From Hydractinia symbiolongicarpus (lineage: Eukaryota; Cnidaria; Hydrozoa; Anthoathecata; Hydractiniidae), in contig NC_079880.1 in the NCBI RefSeq assembly GCF_029227915.1, positions 5,644,001-5,708,000 on the forward strand: a DNA stretch of 64,000 nucleotides, in the 5' to 3' direction. A program made the position numbers and the translations under genes. Positions 9,531-23,497 of this stretch are shown here, piece by piece. Each line of letters starts with the position of its first letter. The stretch's first letter is position 1. A model generated the notes under the pieces. It was given only the letters and a program-made list of their open reading frames with translations. It was not told where the DNA came from and did no database searches.

Positions 9531-11150
9531 TATGGGCTTTAGTGGTGAAAAAATAATTTAAAAAATCGTTCTGGAAATGAGTTTACTCACAGGGTACTTT
9601 CTTTGTATACATTCGACTATACGTGCCAAGCCCGGGATTTACGGGAAATCGCGGGTTTTCGTTTGCCGGCGATTAAACTTCTTTTATTCAGCGTCTCATC
9701 AAAAATGAAAACATTTTTGAGAACTACAAGTCTCATGCGTTTTAGTGGTGAAAAAATATTTTAAAAAAACGTTCAGGAAATGAGTTTACTCCCTGGGTAC
9801 TTTCTTTGTATACTTTTGACTATACGGGCCAAGCCGGGATTTACGGGAAATCGCGGATTTTCGTTTGCCGGTGATTAAACTTCTTTTATTCAGCGTCTCA
9901 TCAAAAATGAAAACATTTTTAAAAACTACAAGTCTTATGCGTTTTAGTGGTGAAAAAATAATTTAAAAAATCGTTCTGGAAATGAGTTTACTCACAGGGT
10001 ACTTTCTTTGTATACTTTTGACTATACGGGCCAAGTCCGGGGTTTACGGGAAATCGCGGGTTTTCGTTTGCCGTCGATTAAACTTCTTTTATTCAGCGTC
10101 TCATCAAAAATGAAAACATTTTTGAAAACTACAAGTCTCATGCGTTTTAGTGGTGAAAAAATAATTTAAAAAATCGTTCGGGAAATGACTTTACTCCCTG
10201 GGTACTTTCTTTGTATACTTTTGACTATACGGGCCAAGCCGGGATTTACGGGAAATCGCGGGTTTTAGTTTGCCGGCGATTAAACTTCTTTTATTCAGCG
10301 TCTCATCAAAAATGAAAACATTTTTAAAAACTACAAGTCTTATGGGCTTTAGTGGTGAAAAAATAATTTAAAAAATCGTTCTGGAAATGAGTTTACTCAC
10401 AGGGTACTTTCTTTGTATACATTCGACTATACGTGCCAAGCCCGGGATTTACGGGAAATCGCGGGTTTTCGTTTGCCGGCGATTAAACTTCTTTTATTCA
10501 GCGTCTCATCAAAAATGAAAACATTTTTGAGAACTACAAGTCTCATGCGTTTTAGTGGTGAAAAAATATTTTAAAAAAACGTTCAGGAAATGAGTTTACT
10601 CCCTGGGTACTTTCTTTGTATACTTTTGACTATACGGGCCAAGCCGGGATTTACGGGAAATCGCGGATTTTCGTTTGCCGGTGATTAAACTTCTTTTATT
10701 CAGCGTCTCATCAAAAATGAAAACATTTTTAAAAACTACAAGTCTTATGCGTTTTAGTGGTGAAAAAATAATTTAAAAAATCGTTCTGGAAATGAGTTTA
10801 CTCACAGGGTACTTTCTTTGTATACTTTTGACAATACGGGCCAAGTCCGGGGTTTACGGGAAATCGCGGGTTTTCGTTTGCCGTCGATTAAACTTCTTTT
10901 ATTCAGCGTCTCATCAAAAATGAAAACATTTTTGAAAACTACAAGTCTCATGCGTTTTAGTGGTGAAAAAATAATTTAAAAAATCGTTCGGGAAATGACT
11001 TTACTCCCTGGGTACTTTCTTTGTATACTTTTGACTATACGGGCCAAGCCGGGATTTACGGGAAATCGCGGGTTTTAGTTTGCCGGCGATTAAACTTCTT
11101 TTATTCAGCGTCTCATCAAAAATGAAAACATTTTTAAAAACTACAAGTCT
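9531..11150. repeat. Near-identical 810 bp tetramer duplication
   Basis: Two 4-monomer copies, 9,531-10,340 and 10,341-11,150, with starts set at TATGGGCTTT. They share several rare bases: TTGAGAACTAC, TATTTTAAAAAAACGTTCAGG, CAAGTCCGGGG, GCCGTCGATT and AAATGACTTTAC. The only internal difference I found is GACTATACGG near 10,021 against GACAATACGG near 10,831. The marker TTTTAGTTTGCC ends both copies (10,264 and 11,074) but is absent before the first, which places the left edge between 9,455 and 9,531. This is one of the youngest events in the window. Confidence 0.9.
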
Positions 11151-13750
11151 TATGCGTTTTAGTGGTGAAAAAATAATTTAAAAAATCGTTCTGGAAATGA
11201 GTTTACTCACAGGGTAATTTCTTTGTATACTTTTGACTATACGGGCCAAGCCCGGGATTTACGGGAAATCACGGGTTTTCGTTTGCCGGCGATTAAACTT
11301 CTTTTATTCAGCGTCTCATCAAAAATGAAAACATTTTTGAAAACTACAAGTCTCATGCGTTTTAGTGGTGAAAAAATAATTTAAAAAATCGTTCTGGAAA
11401 TGAGTTTACTCACAGGGTACTTTCTTTGTATACTTTTGACTATACGGGCCGAGTCCGGGGTTTACGGGAAATCGCGGGTTTTCGTTTGCCGGCGATTAAA
11501 CTTCTTTTATTCAGCGTCTCATCAAAAATGAAAACATTTTTGAAAACTACAAGTCTCATGCGTTTTAGTGGTGAAAAAATAATTTAAAAAATCGTTCGGG
11601 AAATGAGTTTACTCCCTGGGTACTTTCTTTGTATACTTTTGACTATACGGGCCAAGCCGGGATTTACGGGAAATCGCGGGTTTTCGTTTGCCGGCGATTA
11701 AACTTCTTTTATTCAGCGTCTCATCAAAAATGAAAACATTTTTAAAAACTACAAGTCTTATGCGTTTTAGTGGTGAAAAAATAATTTAAAAAATCGTTCT
11801 GGAAATGAGTTTACTCACAGGGTACTTTCTTTGTATACTTTTGACTATACGGGCCAAGCCCGGGATTTACGGGAAATCACGGGTTTTCGTTTGCCGGCGA
11901 TTAAACTTCTTTTATTCAGCGTCTCATCAAAAATGAAAACATTTTTGAAAACTACAAGTCTCATGCGTTTTAGTGGTGAAAAAATAATTTAAAAAATCGT
12001 TCAAGAAATGAGTTTAACCCCTGGGTACTTTCTTTGTATACTTTTGACTATACAGGCCAAGCTGGGATTTACGGGAAATCTCGGGTTTTCGTTTGCCGGC
12101 GATTAAACTTCTTTTATTCAGCGTCTCATCAAAAATGAAAACATTTTTAAAACTACAAGTCTCATGCGTTTTAGTGGTGAAAAACTAAATTAAAAAATCG
12201 TTCTGGAACTGAGTTTACTGACAGGGTACTTTCTTTGTATACATTCGACTATACGGGCCAAGCCCGGGATTTACGGGAAATCGCGAGTTTTTGTTTGCCG
12301 GCGATTAAACCTCTTTCATTAAGCGTCTCATCAAAAATGAAAACATTTCTGAAAACTACAAGTCTCATGCGTTTTAGTGGTGAAAAAAAAATTTAAAAAA
12401 TCGTTCGGGAAATGAGTTTACTTCCTGGGTACTTTCTTTGTATACATTCGACTATACGGGCCAAGCCCGGGATTTACGGGAAATCGCGGGATTTCGTTTG
12501 CCGGCAAATAAACCTCTTTTATTAAGCGTCTCATCAAAAATGAAAACATTTTTAAAAACTACAAGTCTTATGCGTTTTAGTGGTGAAAAAATAAATTAAA
12601 AGATCGTTCTGGAATTGAGTTTACTCACAGGGTACTTTCTTTGTATACATGCGACTATCCGTGCCAAGCCCGGGATATACGGGAAATCGCGGGTTTTCGT
12701 TTGCCGGCGATTAAACTGCTTTTATTCAGCGTCTCATCAAAAATGAAAACATTCATGAAAACTACAAGTCTCATGCGTTTTAGTGGTGAAAAAATAATTT
12801 AAAAAATCGTTAGGGAAATGAGTTTATTCCCTGGGTACTTTCTTTGTATACTTTTGACTATACGGGCCGAGTTCGGGATTTACGGGAAATCGCGGATTTT
12901 CGTTTGCCGGCGATTAAACTTCTTTCATTAAGCGTCTCATCAAAAATGAAAACATTTCTGAAAACTACAAGTCTCATGCGTTTTAGTGGTGAAAATTAAT
13001 TTAAAAAATCGTTCGGGAACTGAGTTTACTCCCTGGGTACTTTCTTTGTATACTTTTGACTATACGGGCCGAGTCCGGGATTTAGGGAAATCGCGGATTT
13101 TCGTTTGCCGGCGATTAAACTTCTTTTATTCAGCGTCCCATCAAATATGAAAATATTTTTGAAAACTACAAGTCTCATGCGTTTAGTGGTAAAAAAAATA
13201 ATATAAAATATCGTTCGGGAAATGAGTTTACTCCCTGGGTACTTTCTTTGTATACTTTTGACTATACAGGCCAAGCCGGGATTTACGGGAAATCGCGGGT
13301 TTTCGTTTGCCGGCGATTAAACTTCTTTTATTCAGCGTCTCATCAAAAATGAAAACATTTTTAAAAACTACAAGTCTTTTGCGTTTTAGTGGTGAAAAAA
13401 TAATTTCAAAAATCGTTCTGGAAATGAGTTTACTCACAGGGTACTTTCTTTGTATACTTTTGACTATACGGGCCAAGCCCGGGATTTACGGGAAATCGCG
13501 GATTTTCGTTTGCCGGCGATTAAATTTCTTTTATTCAGCGTCCCATCAAATATGAAAATATTTTTGAAAACTACAAGTCTCACGCGTTTAGTGGTAAAAA
13601 ACATAATATAAAAAATCGTTCGGGAAATGAGTTTACTCCCTGGGTACTTTCTTTGTATACTTTTGACTATACGGGCCGAGTCCAGGATTTACGGGAAATC
13701 GCAGGTTTTCGTTTGCCGGCGATTAAACTTCTTTTATTCAGCGTCTCATC
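11151..13750. repeat. Satellite block with diverged monomers
   Basis: Contains the shorter TTTTTAAAACTAC monomer (about 12,141), the GGCAAATAAACC monomer (about 12,504) and the strongly marked ACATGCGACTATCCGTGCC monomer (12,648). The AAATTAATTT cassette follows at 12,991. From about 12.6 kb the order matches 42.4 kb onward at an offset of about 29,764 bp. A TTTCAAAAATCG change at about 13,405 and one-base deletions extend short open frames here, but they are not genes. Confidence 0.78.
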
Positions 13751-14029
13751 AAAAATGAAAACATTTTTAAAAACTACAAGTCTCATGCGTTTTAGTGGTG
13801 AAAAAGTAATTTAAAAAATCGTTCGGGAAATGAGTTTACTCCCTGGGTACTTTATTTGTATACTTTTGACTATACGGGCCAAGCCCGGGATTTACGGGAA
13901 ATCGCGGGTTTTCGTTTGCCGGCGATTAAACTTCTTTTATTCAGCGTCTCATCAAAAATGAAAACATTTTTAAAAACTACAAGTCTTATGCGTTTTAGTG
14001 GTGAAAAAATAATTTAAAAAATCGTTCTG

Positions 14030-17000
14030 GAAATGAGTTTACTCCCTGGGTACTTTCTTTGTATACATTCGACTATACGGGCCGAATCCGGCATTTAGGG
14101 AAATCGCAGGTTTTCGTTTCCCGGCGATTAAACTGCTTTTATTCAGCGTCTCATCAAAAATGAAAACATTTTTGAAAACTACAAGTCTCATGCGTTTTAG
14201 TGGTGAAAAAATAATTTAAAAAATCGTTCGGGAAGTGAGTTTACTCCCTGGGTACTTTCTTTGTATACTTTTGACTATACGGGCCAAGCCGGGATTTACG
14301 GGAAATCGCGGGTTTTCGTTTGCCGGCGATTAAACTTCTTTTATTCAGCGTCTCATCAAAAATGAAAACATTTTTAAAAACTACAAGTCTTATGGGCTTT
14401 AGTGGTGAAAAAATAATTTAAAAAATCGTTCTGGAAATGAGTTTACTCACAGGGTACTTTCTTTGTATACATTCGACTATACGTGCCAAGCCCGGGATTT
14501 ACGGGAAATCGCGGGTTTTCGTTTGCCGGCGATTAAACTTCTTTTATTCAGCGTCTCATCAAAAATGAAAACATTTTTGAGAACTACAAGTCTCATGCGT
14601 TTTAGTGGTGAAAAAATAATTTAAAAAATCGTTCATGAAATGAGTTTACTCCCTGGGTTCTTTCTTTGTATACTTTTGACTATACGGGCCAAGCCGGGAT
14701 TTACGGGAAATCGCGGGTTTTCGTTTGCCGGTGATTAAACTTCTTTTATTCAGCGTCTCATCAAAAATGAAAACATTTTTAAAAACTACAAGTCTTATGC
14801 ATTTTAGTGGTGAAAAAATAATTTAAAAAATCGTTCTGGAAATGAGTTTACTCACAGGGTACTTTCTTTGTATACTTTTGACTATACGGGCCGAGTCCGG
14901 GGTTTACGGGAAATCGCGGGTTTTCGTTTGCCTGCGATTAAACTTCTTTTATTCAGCGTCTCATCAAAAATGAAAACATTTTTGAAAACTACAAGTCTCA
15001 TGCGTTTTAGTGGTGAAAAAATAATTTAAAAAATCGTTCTGGAAATGAGTTTACTCACAGGGTACTTTTTTGTATACTTTTGACTATACGGGCCAAGCCC
15101 GGGATTTACGGGAAATCACGGGTTTTCGTTTGCCGGCGATTAAACTTCTTTTATTCAGCGTCTCATCAAAAATGAAAACATTTTTGAAAACTACAAGTCT
15201 CATGCGTTTTAGTGGTGAAAAAATAATTTAAAAAATCGTTCAAGAAATGAGTTTACTCCCTGGGTACTTTCTTTGTATACTTTTGACTATACAGGCCAAG
15301 CTGGGATTTACGGGAAATCGCGGGTTTTCGTTTGCCGGCGATTAAACTTCTTTTATTCAGCGTCTCATCAAAAATGAAAACATTTTTAAAAACTACAAGT
15401 CTTTTGCGTTTTAGTGGTGAAAAAATAATTTAAAAAATCGTTCTGGAAATGAGTTTACTCACAGGGTACTTTCTTTGTATACTTTTGACTATACGGGCCA
15501 AGCCCGGGGTTTACGGGAAATCTTGGGTTTTCGTTTGCCGGCGATTAAACCTCTTTCATTAAGCGTCTCATCAAAAATGAAAACATTTCTGAAAACTAAA
15601 AGTCTCATGCGTTTTAGTGGTGAAAAAAAAATTTAAAAAATCGTTCGGGAAATGAGTTTACTTCCTGGGTACTTTCTTTGTATACATTCGACTATACGGG
15701 CCAAGCCCGGGATTTACGGGAAATCGCGGGATTTCGTTTGCCGGCAAATAAACCTCTTTTATTAAGCGTCTCATCAAAAATGAAAACATTTTTAAAAACT
15801 ACAAGTCTTATGCGTTTTAGTGGTGAAAAAATAATTTAAAAAATCGTTCTGGAATTGAGTTTACTCACAGGGTACTTTCTTTGTATACATGCGACTATCC
15901 GTGCCAAGCCCGGGATATACGGGAAATCGCGGGTTTTCGTTTGCCGGCGATTAAACTGCTTTTATTCAGCGTCTCATATAAAATGAAAACATTCTTGAAA
16001 ACTACAAGTCTCATGCGTTTTAGTGGTGAAAAAATAATTTAAAAAATCGTTCGGGAAGTGAGTTTACTCCCTGGGTACTTTCTTTGTATACTTTTGACTA
16101 TACGGGCCAAGCCGGGATTTACGGGAAATCGCGGGTTTTCGTTTGCCGGCGATTAAACTTCTTTTATTCAGCGTCTCATCAAAAATGAAAACATTTTTAA
16201 AAACTACAAGTCTTATGGGCTTTAGTGGTGAAAAAATAATTTAAAAAATCGTTCTGGAAATGAGTTTACTCACAGGGTACTTTCTTTGTATACATTCGAC
16301 TATACGTGCCAAGCCCGGGATTTACGGGAAATCGCGGGTTTTCGTTTGCCGGCGATTAAACTTCTTTTATTCAGCGTCTCATCAAAAATGAAAACATTTT
16401 TGAGAACTACAAGTCTCATGCGTTTTAGTGGTGAAAAAATAATTTAAAAAATCGTTCAGGAAATGAGTTTACTCCCTGGGTACTTTCTTTGTATACTTTT
16501 GACTATACGGGCCAAGCCGGGATTTACGGGAAATCGCGGGTTTTCGTTTGCCGGTGATTAAACTTCTTTTATTCAGCGTCTCATCAAAAATGAAAACATT
16601 TTTAAAAACTACAAGTCTTATGCGTTTTAGTGGTGAAAAAATAATTTAAAAAATCGTTCTGGAAATGAGTTTACTCACAGGGTACTTTCTTTGTATACTT
16701 TTGACTATACGGGCCAAGCCGGGATTTACGGGAAATCGCGGGTTTTCGTTTGCCGGCGATTAAACTTCTTTTATTCAGCGTCTCATCAAAAATGAAAACA
16801 TTTTTAAAAACTACAAGTCTTATGCGTTTTAGTGGTGAAAAAATAATTTAAAAAATCGTTCTGGAAATGAGTTTACTCACAGGGTACTTTCTTTGTATAC
16901 TTTTGACTATACGGGCCAAGCCCGGGATTTACGGGAAATCACGGGTTTTCGTTTGCCGGCGATTAAACTTCTTTTATTCAGCGTCTCATCAAAAATGAAA

Positions 17001-17780
17001 ACATTTTTGAAAACTACAAGTCTCATGCGTTTTAGTGGTGAAAAAATAATTTAAAAAATCGTTCAAGAAATGAGTTTACTCCCTGGGTACTTTCTTTGTA
17101 TACTTTTGACTATACAGGCCAAGCTGGGATTTACGGGAAATCGCGGGTTTTCGTTTGCCGGCGATTAAACTTCTTTTATTCAGCGTCTCATCAAAAATGA
17201 AAACATTTTTAAAAACTACAAGTCTTTTGCGTTTTAGTGGTGAAAAAATAATTTAAAAAATCGTTCTGGAAATGAGTTTACTCACAGGGTACTTTCTTTG
17301 TATACTTTTGACTATACGGGCTAAGCCCGGGGTTTACGGGAAATCTCCGGTTTTCGTTTGCCGGCGATTAAACCTCTTTCATTAAGCGTCTCATCAAAAA
17401 TGAAAACATTTCTGAAAACTAAAAGTCTCATGCGTTTTAGTGGTGAAAAAAAAATTTAAAAAATCGTTCGGGAAATGAGTTTACTTCCTGGGTACTTTCT
17501 TTGTATACATTCGACTATACGGGCCAAGCCCGGGAGTTACGGGAAATCGCGGGATTTCGTTTGCCGGCAAATAAACCTCTTTTATTAAGCGCCTCATCAA
17601 AAATGAAAACATTTTTAAAAACTACAAGTCTTATGCGTTTTAGTGGTGAAAAATTAATTTAAAAAATCGTTCTGGAATTGAGTTTACTCACAGGGTACTT
17701 TCTTTGTATACATGCGACTATCCGTGCCAAGCCCGGGATATACGGGAAATCGCGGGTTTTCGTTTGCCGGCGATTAAACT
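14030..17780. repeat. 9-monomer block present twice (1,823 bp period)
   Basis: The TATGGGCTTT markers at 14,391 and 16,214 are 1,823 bp apart. The GCGACTATCC markers at 15,891 and 17,713 are 1,822 bp apart. Both copies run through ATCACGGG, AAGCTGGG, TCTTTTGCG, ACTAAAAGTCTC, GGCAAATAAACC and then GCGACTATCC. One monomer differs: it is GCCGAGTCCGGGG in copy 1 (about 14,891) but GCCAAGCCGGG in copy 2 (about 16,713), consistent with later conversion. Copy 1 also has a shortened TACTTTTTTGTATAC near 15,064. Confidence 0.82.
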
Positions 17781-19449
17781 GCTTTTATTCAGCGTCTCAT
17801 CAAAATGAAAACATTCTTGAAAACTACAAGTCTCATGCGTTTTAGTGGTGAAAAAATAATTTAAAAAATCGTTCGGGAAATGAGTTTATTCCCTGGGTAC
17901 TTTCTTTGTATACTTTTGACTATACGGGCCGAGTTCGGGATTTACGGGAAATCGCGGATTTTCGTTTGCCGGCGATTAAACTTCTTTTATTCAGCGTCCC
18001 ATCAAATATGAAAATATTTTTGAAAACTACAAGTCTCATGCGTTTAGTGGTAAAAAAATAATATAAAAAATCGTTCGGGAAATGAGTTTACTCCCTGGGT
18101 ACTTTCTTTGTATACTTTTGACTATACGGGCCGAGTCCAGGATTTACGGGAAATCGCAGGTTTTCGTTTGCCGGCGATTAAACTTCTTTTATTCAGCGTC
18201 TCATCAAAAATGAAAACATTTTTAAAAACTACAAGTCTCATGCGTTTTATTGGTGAAAAAGTAATTTAAAAAATCGTTCGGGATATGAGTTTACTCCCTG
18301 GGTACTTTCTTTGTATACTTTTGACTATACGGGCCAAGCCCGGGATTTACGGGAAATCGCGGGTTTTCGTTTGCCGGCGATTAAACTTCTTTTATTCAGC
18401 GTCTCATCAAAAATGAAAACATTTTTAAAAACTACAAGTCTTATGCGTTTTAGTGGTGAAAAAATAATTTAAAAAATCGTTCTGGAAATGAGTTTACTCC
18501 CTGGGTACTTTCTTTGTATACTTTTGACTATACGGGCCGAGTCCGGCATTTAGGGAAATCGCAGGTTTTCGTTTCCGGGCGATTAAACTTCTTTTATTCA
18601 GCGTCTCATCAAAAATGAAAACATTTTTGAAAACTACAAGTCTCATGCGTTTTAGTGGTAAAAAAATAATTTAAAAAATCGTTTGGGAAATGAGTTTACT
18701 CCCTGGGTACTTTCTTTGTATACTTTTGACTATACGGGCCAAGCCGGGATTTACGGGAAATCGCGGGTTTTCGTTTGCCGGCGGTTAAACTTATTTTATT
18801 CAGCGTCTCATCAAAAATGAAAACATTTTTGAAAACTACAAGTCTCATGCGTTTTAGTGGTGAAAAAAAAATTTAAAAAATCGTTCGGGAAATGAGTTTA
18901 CTCCCTGGGTACTTTCTTTGTATACTTTTGACTATACGGGCCAAGCCGGGATTTACGGGAAATCGCGGGTTTTCGTTTGCCGGCGGTTAAACTTATTTCA
19001 TTCAGCGTCTCATCAAAAATGAAAATATTTTTAAAAACTACAAGTCTTATGCGTTTTAGTGGTGAAAAAATAATTTAAAAAATCATTTGGGAAATGAGTT
19101 TACTCCCTGGGTACTTTCTTTGTATACTTTTGACTATACGGGCCGAGTCCGGGATTTACGGGAAATCGCGGATTTTCGTTTGCCGGCGATTAAACTTCTT
19201 TTATACAGCGTCCCATCAAATATCAAAATATTTTTGAAAACTACAAGTCTCATGCGTTTAGTGGTAAAAAAATAATATAAAAAATCGTTCGGGAAATGAG
19301 TTTACTCCCTGGGTACTTTCTTTGTATACTTTTGACTATACGGGCCAAGCCGGGATTTACGGGAAATCGCGGGTTTTCGTTTGCCGGTGATTAAACTTCT
19401 TTTATTCAGCGTCTCATCAAAAATGAAAACATTTTTAAAAACTACAAAT

Positions 19450-22308
19450 CTTATGCGTTTTAGTGGTGAAAAAATAATTTAAAAAATCGTTCTGGAAATG
19501 AGTTTACTCACAGGGTACTTTCTTTTTATACTTTTGACTATACGGGCCGAGTCCGGGGTTTACGGGAAATCGCGGGTTTTCGTTTGCCGGCGATTAAACT
19601 TCTTTTATTCAGCGTCTCATCAAAAATGAAAACATTTTTAAAAACTACAAGTCTTATGCGTTTTAGTGGTGAAAAAATAATTTAAAAAATCGTTCTGGAA
19701 ATGAGTTTACTCACAGGGTACTTTCTTTGTATACTTTTGACTATACGGGCCAAGCCCGGGATTTACGGGAAATTGCGGGTTTTCGTTTGCCGGCGATTAA
19801 ACTTCTTTTATTCAGCGTCTCATCAAAAATGAAAACATTTTTGAAAACTACAAGTCTCATGCGTTTTAGTGGTGAAAAAATAATTTAAAAAATCGTTCAA
19901 GAAATGAGTTTACTCCCTGGGTACTTTCTTTGTATACTTTTGACTATACAGGCCAAGCCGGGATTTACGGGAAATCGCGGGTTTTCGTTTGCCGGCGATT
20001 AAACTTCTTTTATTCAGCGTCTCATCAAAAATGAAAACATTTTAAAAACTACAAGTCTTTTGCGTTTTAGTGGTGAAAAAATAATTTAAAAAATCGTTCT
20101 GGAAATGAGTTTACTCACAGGGTACTTTCTTTGTATACTTTTGACTATACGGGCTAAGCCCGGGGTTTACGGGAAATCTCGGGTTTTCGTTTGCCGGCGA
20201 TTAAACCTCTTTCATTAAGCGTCTCATCAAAAATGAAAACATTTCTGAAAACTAAAAGTCTCATGCGTTTTAGTGGTGAAAAAAAAATTTAAAAAATCGT
20301 TCGGGAAATGAGTTTACTTCCTGGGTACTTTCTTTGTATACATTCGACTATACGGGCCAAGCCCGGGATTTACGGGAAATCGCGGGATTTCGTTTGCCGG
20401 CAAATAAACCTCTTTTATTAAGCGCCTCATCAAAAATGAAAACATTTTTAAAAACTACAAGTCTTATGCGTTTTAGTGGTGAAAAATTAATTTAAAAAAT
20501 CGTTCTGGAATTGAGTTTACTCACAGGGTACTTTCTTTGTATACATGCCACTATCCGTGCCAAGCCCGGGATATTCGGGAAATCGCGGGTTTTCGTTTGC
20601 CGGCGATTAAACTGCTTTTATTCAGCGTCTCATCAAAATGAAAACATTCTTGAAAACTACAAGTCTCATGCGTTTTAGTGGTGAAAAAATAATTTAAAAA
20701 ATCGTTCGGGAAAGGAGTTTATTCCCTGGGTACTTTCTTTGTATACTTTTGACTATACGGGCCGAGTTCGGGATTTACGGGAAATCGCGGATTTTCGTTT
20801 GCCGGCGATTAAACTTCTTTTATTCAGCGTCCTATCAAATATGAAAATATTTTTGAAAACTACAAGTCTCATGCGTTTAGTGGTAAAAAAATAATATAAA
20901 AAATCGTTCGGGAAATGAGTTTACTCCCTGGGTACTTTCTTTGTATACTTTTGACTATACGGGCCGAGTCCAGGATTTACGGGAAATCGCAGGTTTTCGT
21001 TTGCCGGCGATTAAACTTCTTTTATTCAGCGTCTCATCAAAAATGAAAACATTTTTAAAAACTACAAGTCTTATGCGTTTTAGTGGTGAAAAAATAATTT
21101 AAAAAATCGTTCTGGAAATGAGTTTACTCACAGGGTACTTTCTTTTTATACTTTTGACTATACGGGCCGAGTCCGGGGTTTACGGGAAATCGCGGGTTTT
21201 TGTTTGCCGGCGATTAAACTTCTTTTATTCAGCGTCTCATCAAAAATGAAAACATTTTTAAAAACTACAAGTCTTATGCGTTTTAGTGGTGAAATAATAA
21301 TTTAAAAAATCGTTCTGGAAATGAGTTTACTCACAGGGTACTTTCTTTGTATACTTTTGACTATACGGGCCAAGCCCGGGATTTACGGGAAATCGCGGGT
21401 TTTCGTTTGCCGGCGATTAAACTTCTTTTATTCAGCGTCTCATCAAAAATGAAAACATTTTTGAAAACTACAAGTCTCATGCGTTTTAGTGGTGAAAAAA
21501 TAATTTAAAAAATCGTTCAAGAAATGAGTTTACTCCCTGGGTACTTTCTTTGTATACTTTTGACTATACAGGCCAAGCCGGGATTTACGGGAAATCGCGG
21601 GTTTTCGTTTGCCGGCGATTAAACTTCTTTTATTCAGCGTCTCATCAAAAATGAAAACATTTTAAAAACTACAAGTCTTTTGCGTTTTAGTGGTGAAAAA
21701 ATAATTTAAAAAATCGTTCTGGAAATGAGTTTACTCACAGGGTACTTTCTTTGTATACTTTTGACTATACGGGCTAAGCCCGGGGTTTACGGGAAATCTC
21801 GGGTTTTCGTTTGCCGGCGATTAAACCTCTTTCATTAAGCGTCTCATCAAAAATGAAAACATTTCTGAAAACTAAAAGTCTCATGCGTTTTAGTGGTGAA
21901 AAAAAAATTTAAAAAATCGTTCGGGAAATGAGTTTACTTCCTGGGTACTTTCTTTGTATACATTCGACTATACGGGCCAAGCCCGGGATTTACGGGAAAT
22001 CGCGGGATTTCGTTTGCCGGCAAATAAACCTCTTTTATTAAGCGCCTCATCAAAAATGAAAACATTTTTAAAAACTACAAGTCTTATGCGTTTTAGTGGT
22101 GAAAAATTAATTTAAAAAATCGTTCTGGAATTGAGTTTACTCACAGGGTACTTTCTTTGTATACATGCCACTATCCGTGCCAAGCCCGGGATATTCGGGA
22201 AATCGCGGGTTTTCGTTTGCCGGCGATTAAACTGCTTTTATTCAGCGTCTCATCAAAATGAAAACATTCTTGAAAACTACAAGTCTCATGCGTTTTAGTG
22301 GTGAAAAA
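19450..22308. repeat. Nested 8-monomer duplication, 1,620 bp period (copy 1)
   Basis: Bases of about 19,450-20,688 recur at 21,070-22,308, exactly 1,620 bp later. They share ACATTTTAAAAACTAC (one A shorter than usual), GGGCTAAGCC, GGCAAATAAACC and ACATGCCACTATCC. The copies diverge at AAAAAATAATTT against AAAAAGTAATTT near 20,689 and 22,309. Because the same pair recurs at +4,048 bp, the 8-monomer event came before the 20-monomer event. Confidence 0.88.
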
Positions 22309-23497
22309 GTAATTTAAAAAATCGTTCGGGATATGAGTTTACTCCCTGGGTACTTTCTTTGTATACTTTTGACTATACGGGCCAAGCCCGGGATTTACGG
22401 GAAATCGCGGGTTTTCGTTTGCCGGCGATTAAACTTCTTTTATTCAGCGTCTCATCAAAAATGAAAACATTTTTAAAAACTACAAGTCTTATGCGTTTTA
22501 GTGGTGAAAAAATAATTTAAAAAATCGTTCTGGAAATGAGTTTACTCCCTGGGTACTTTCTTTGTATACTTTTGACTATACGGGCCGAGTCCGGCATTTA
22601 GGGAAATCGCAGGTTTTCGTTTCCGGGCGATTAAACTTCTTTTATTCAGCGTCTCATCAAAAATGAAAACATTTTTGAAAACTACAAGTCTCATGCGTTT
22701 TAGTGGTAAAAAAATAATTTAAAAAATCGTTTGGGAAATGAGTTTACTCCCTGGGTACTTTCTTTGTATACTTTTGACTATACGGGCCAAGCCGGGATTT
22801 ACGGGAAATCGCGGGTTTTCGTTTGCCGGCGGTTAAACTTATTTTATTCAGCGTCTCATCAAAAATGAAAACATTTTTGAAAACTACAAGTCTCATGCGT
22901 TTTAGTGGTGAAAAAAAAATTTAAAAAATCGTTCGGGAAATGAGTTTACTCCCTGGGTACTTTCTTTGTATACTTTTGACTATACGGGCCAAGCCGGGAT
23001 TTACGGGAAATCGCGGGTTTTCGTTTGCCGGCGGTTAAACTTATTTCATTCAGCGTCTCATCAAAAATGAAAATATTTTTAAAAACTACAAGTCTTATGC
23101 GTTTTAGTGGTGAAAAAATAATTTAAAAAATCATTTGGGAAATGAGTTTACTCCCTGGGTACTTTCTTTGTATACTTTTGACTATACGGGCCGAGTCCGG
23201 GATTTACGGGAAATCGCGGATTTTCGTTTGCCGGCGATTAAACTTCTTTTATACAGCGTCCCATCAAATATCAAAATATTTTTGAAAACTACAAGTCTCA
23301 TGCGTTTAGTGGTAAAAAAATAATATAAAAAATCGTTCGGGAAATGAGTTTACTCCCTGGGTACTTTCTTTGTATACTTTTGACTATACGGGCCAAGCCG
23401 GGATTTACGGGAAATCGCGGGTTTTCGTTTGCCGGTGATTAAACTTCTTTTATTCAGCGTCTCATCAAAAATGAAAACATTTTTAAAAACTACAAAT

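Noticed and set aside
10201-11150. Assembly artefact as explanation of near-identical copies
   Set aside because: It cannot be excluded from sequence alone, but the single substitution between copies and the asymmetric TTTTAGTTT marker favour a real duplication. Read depth would decide.
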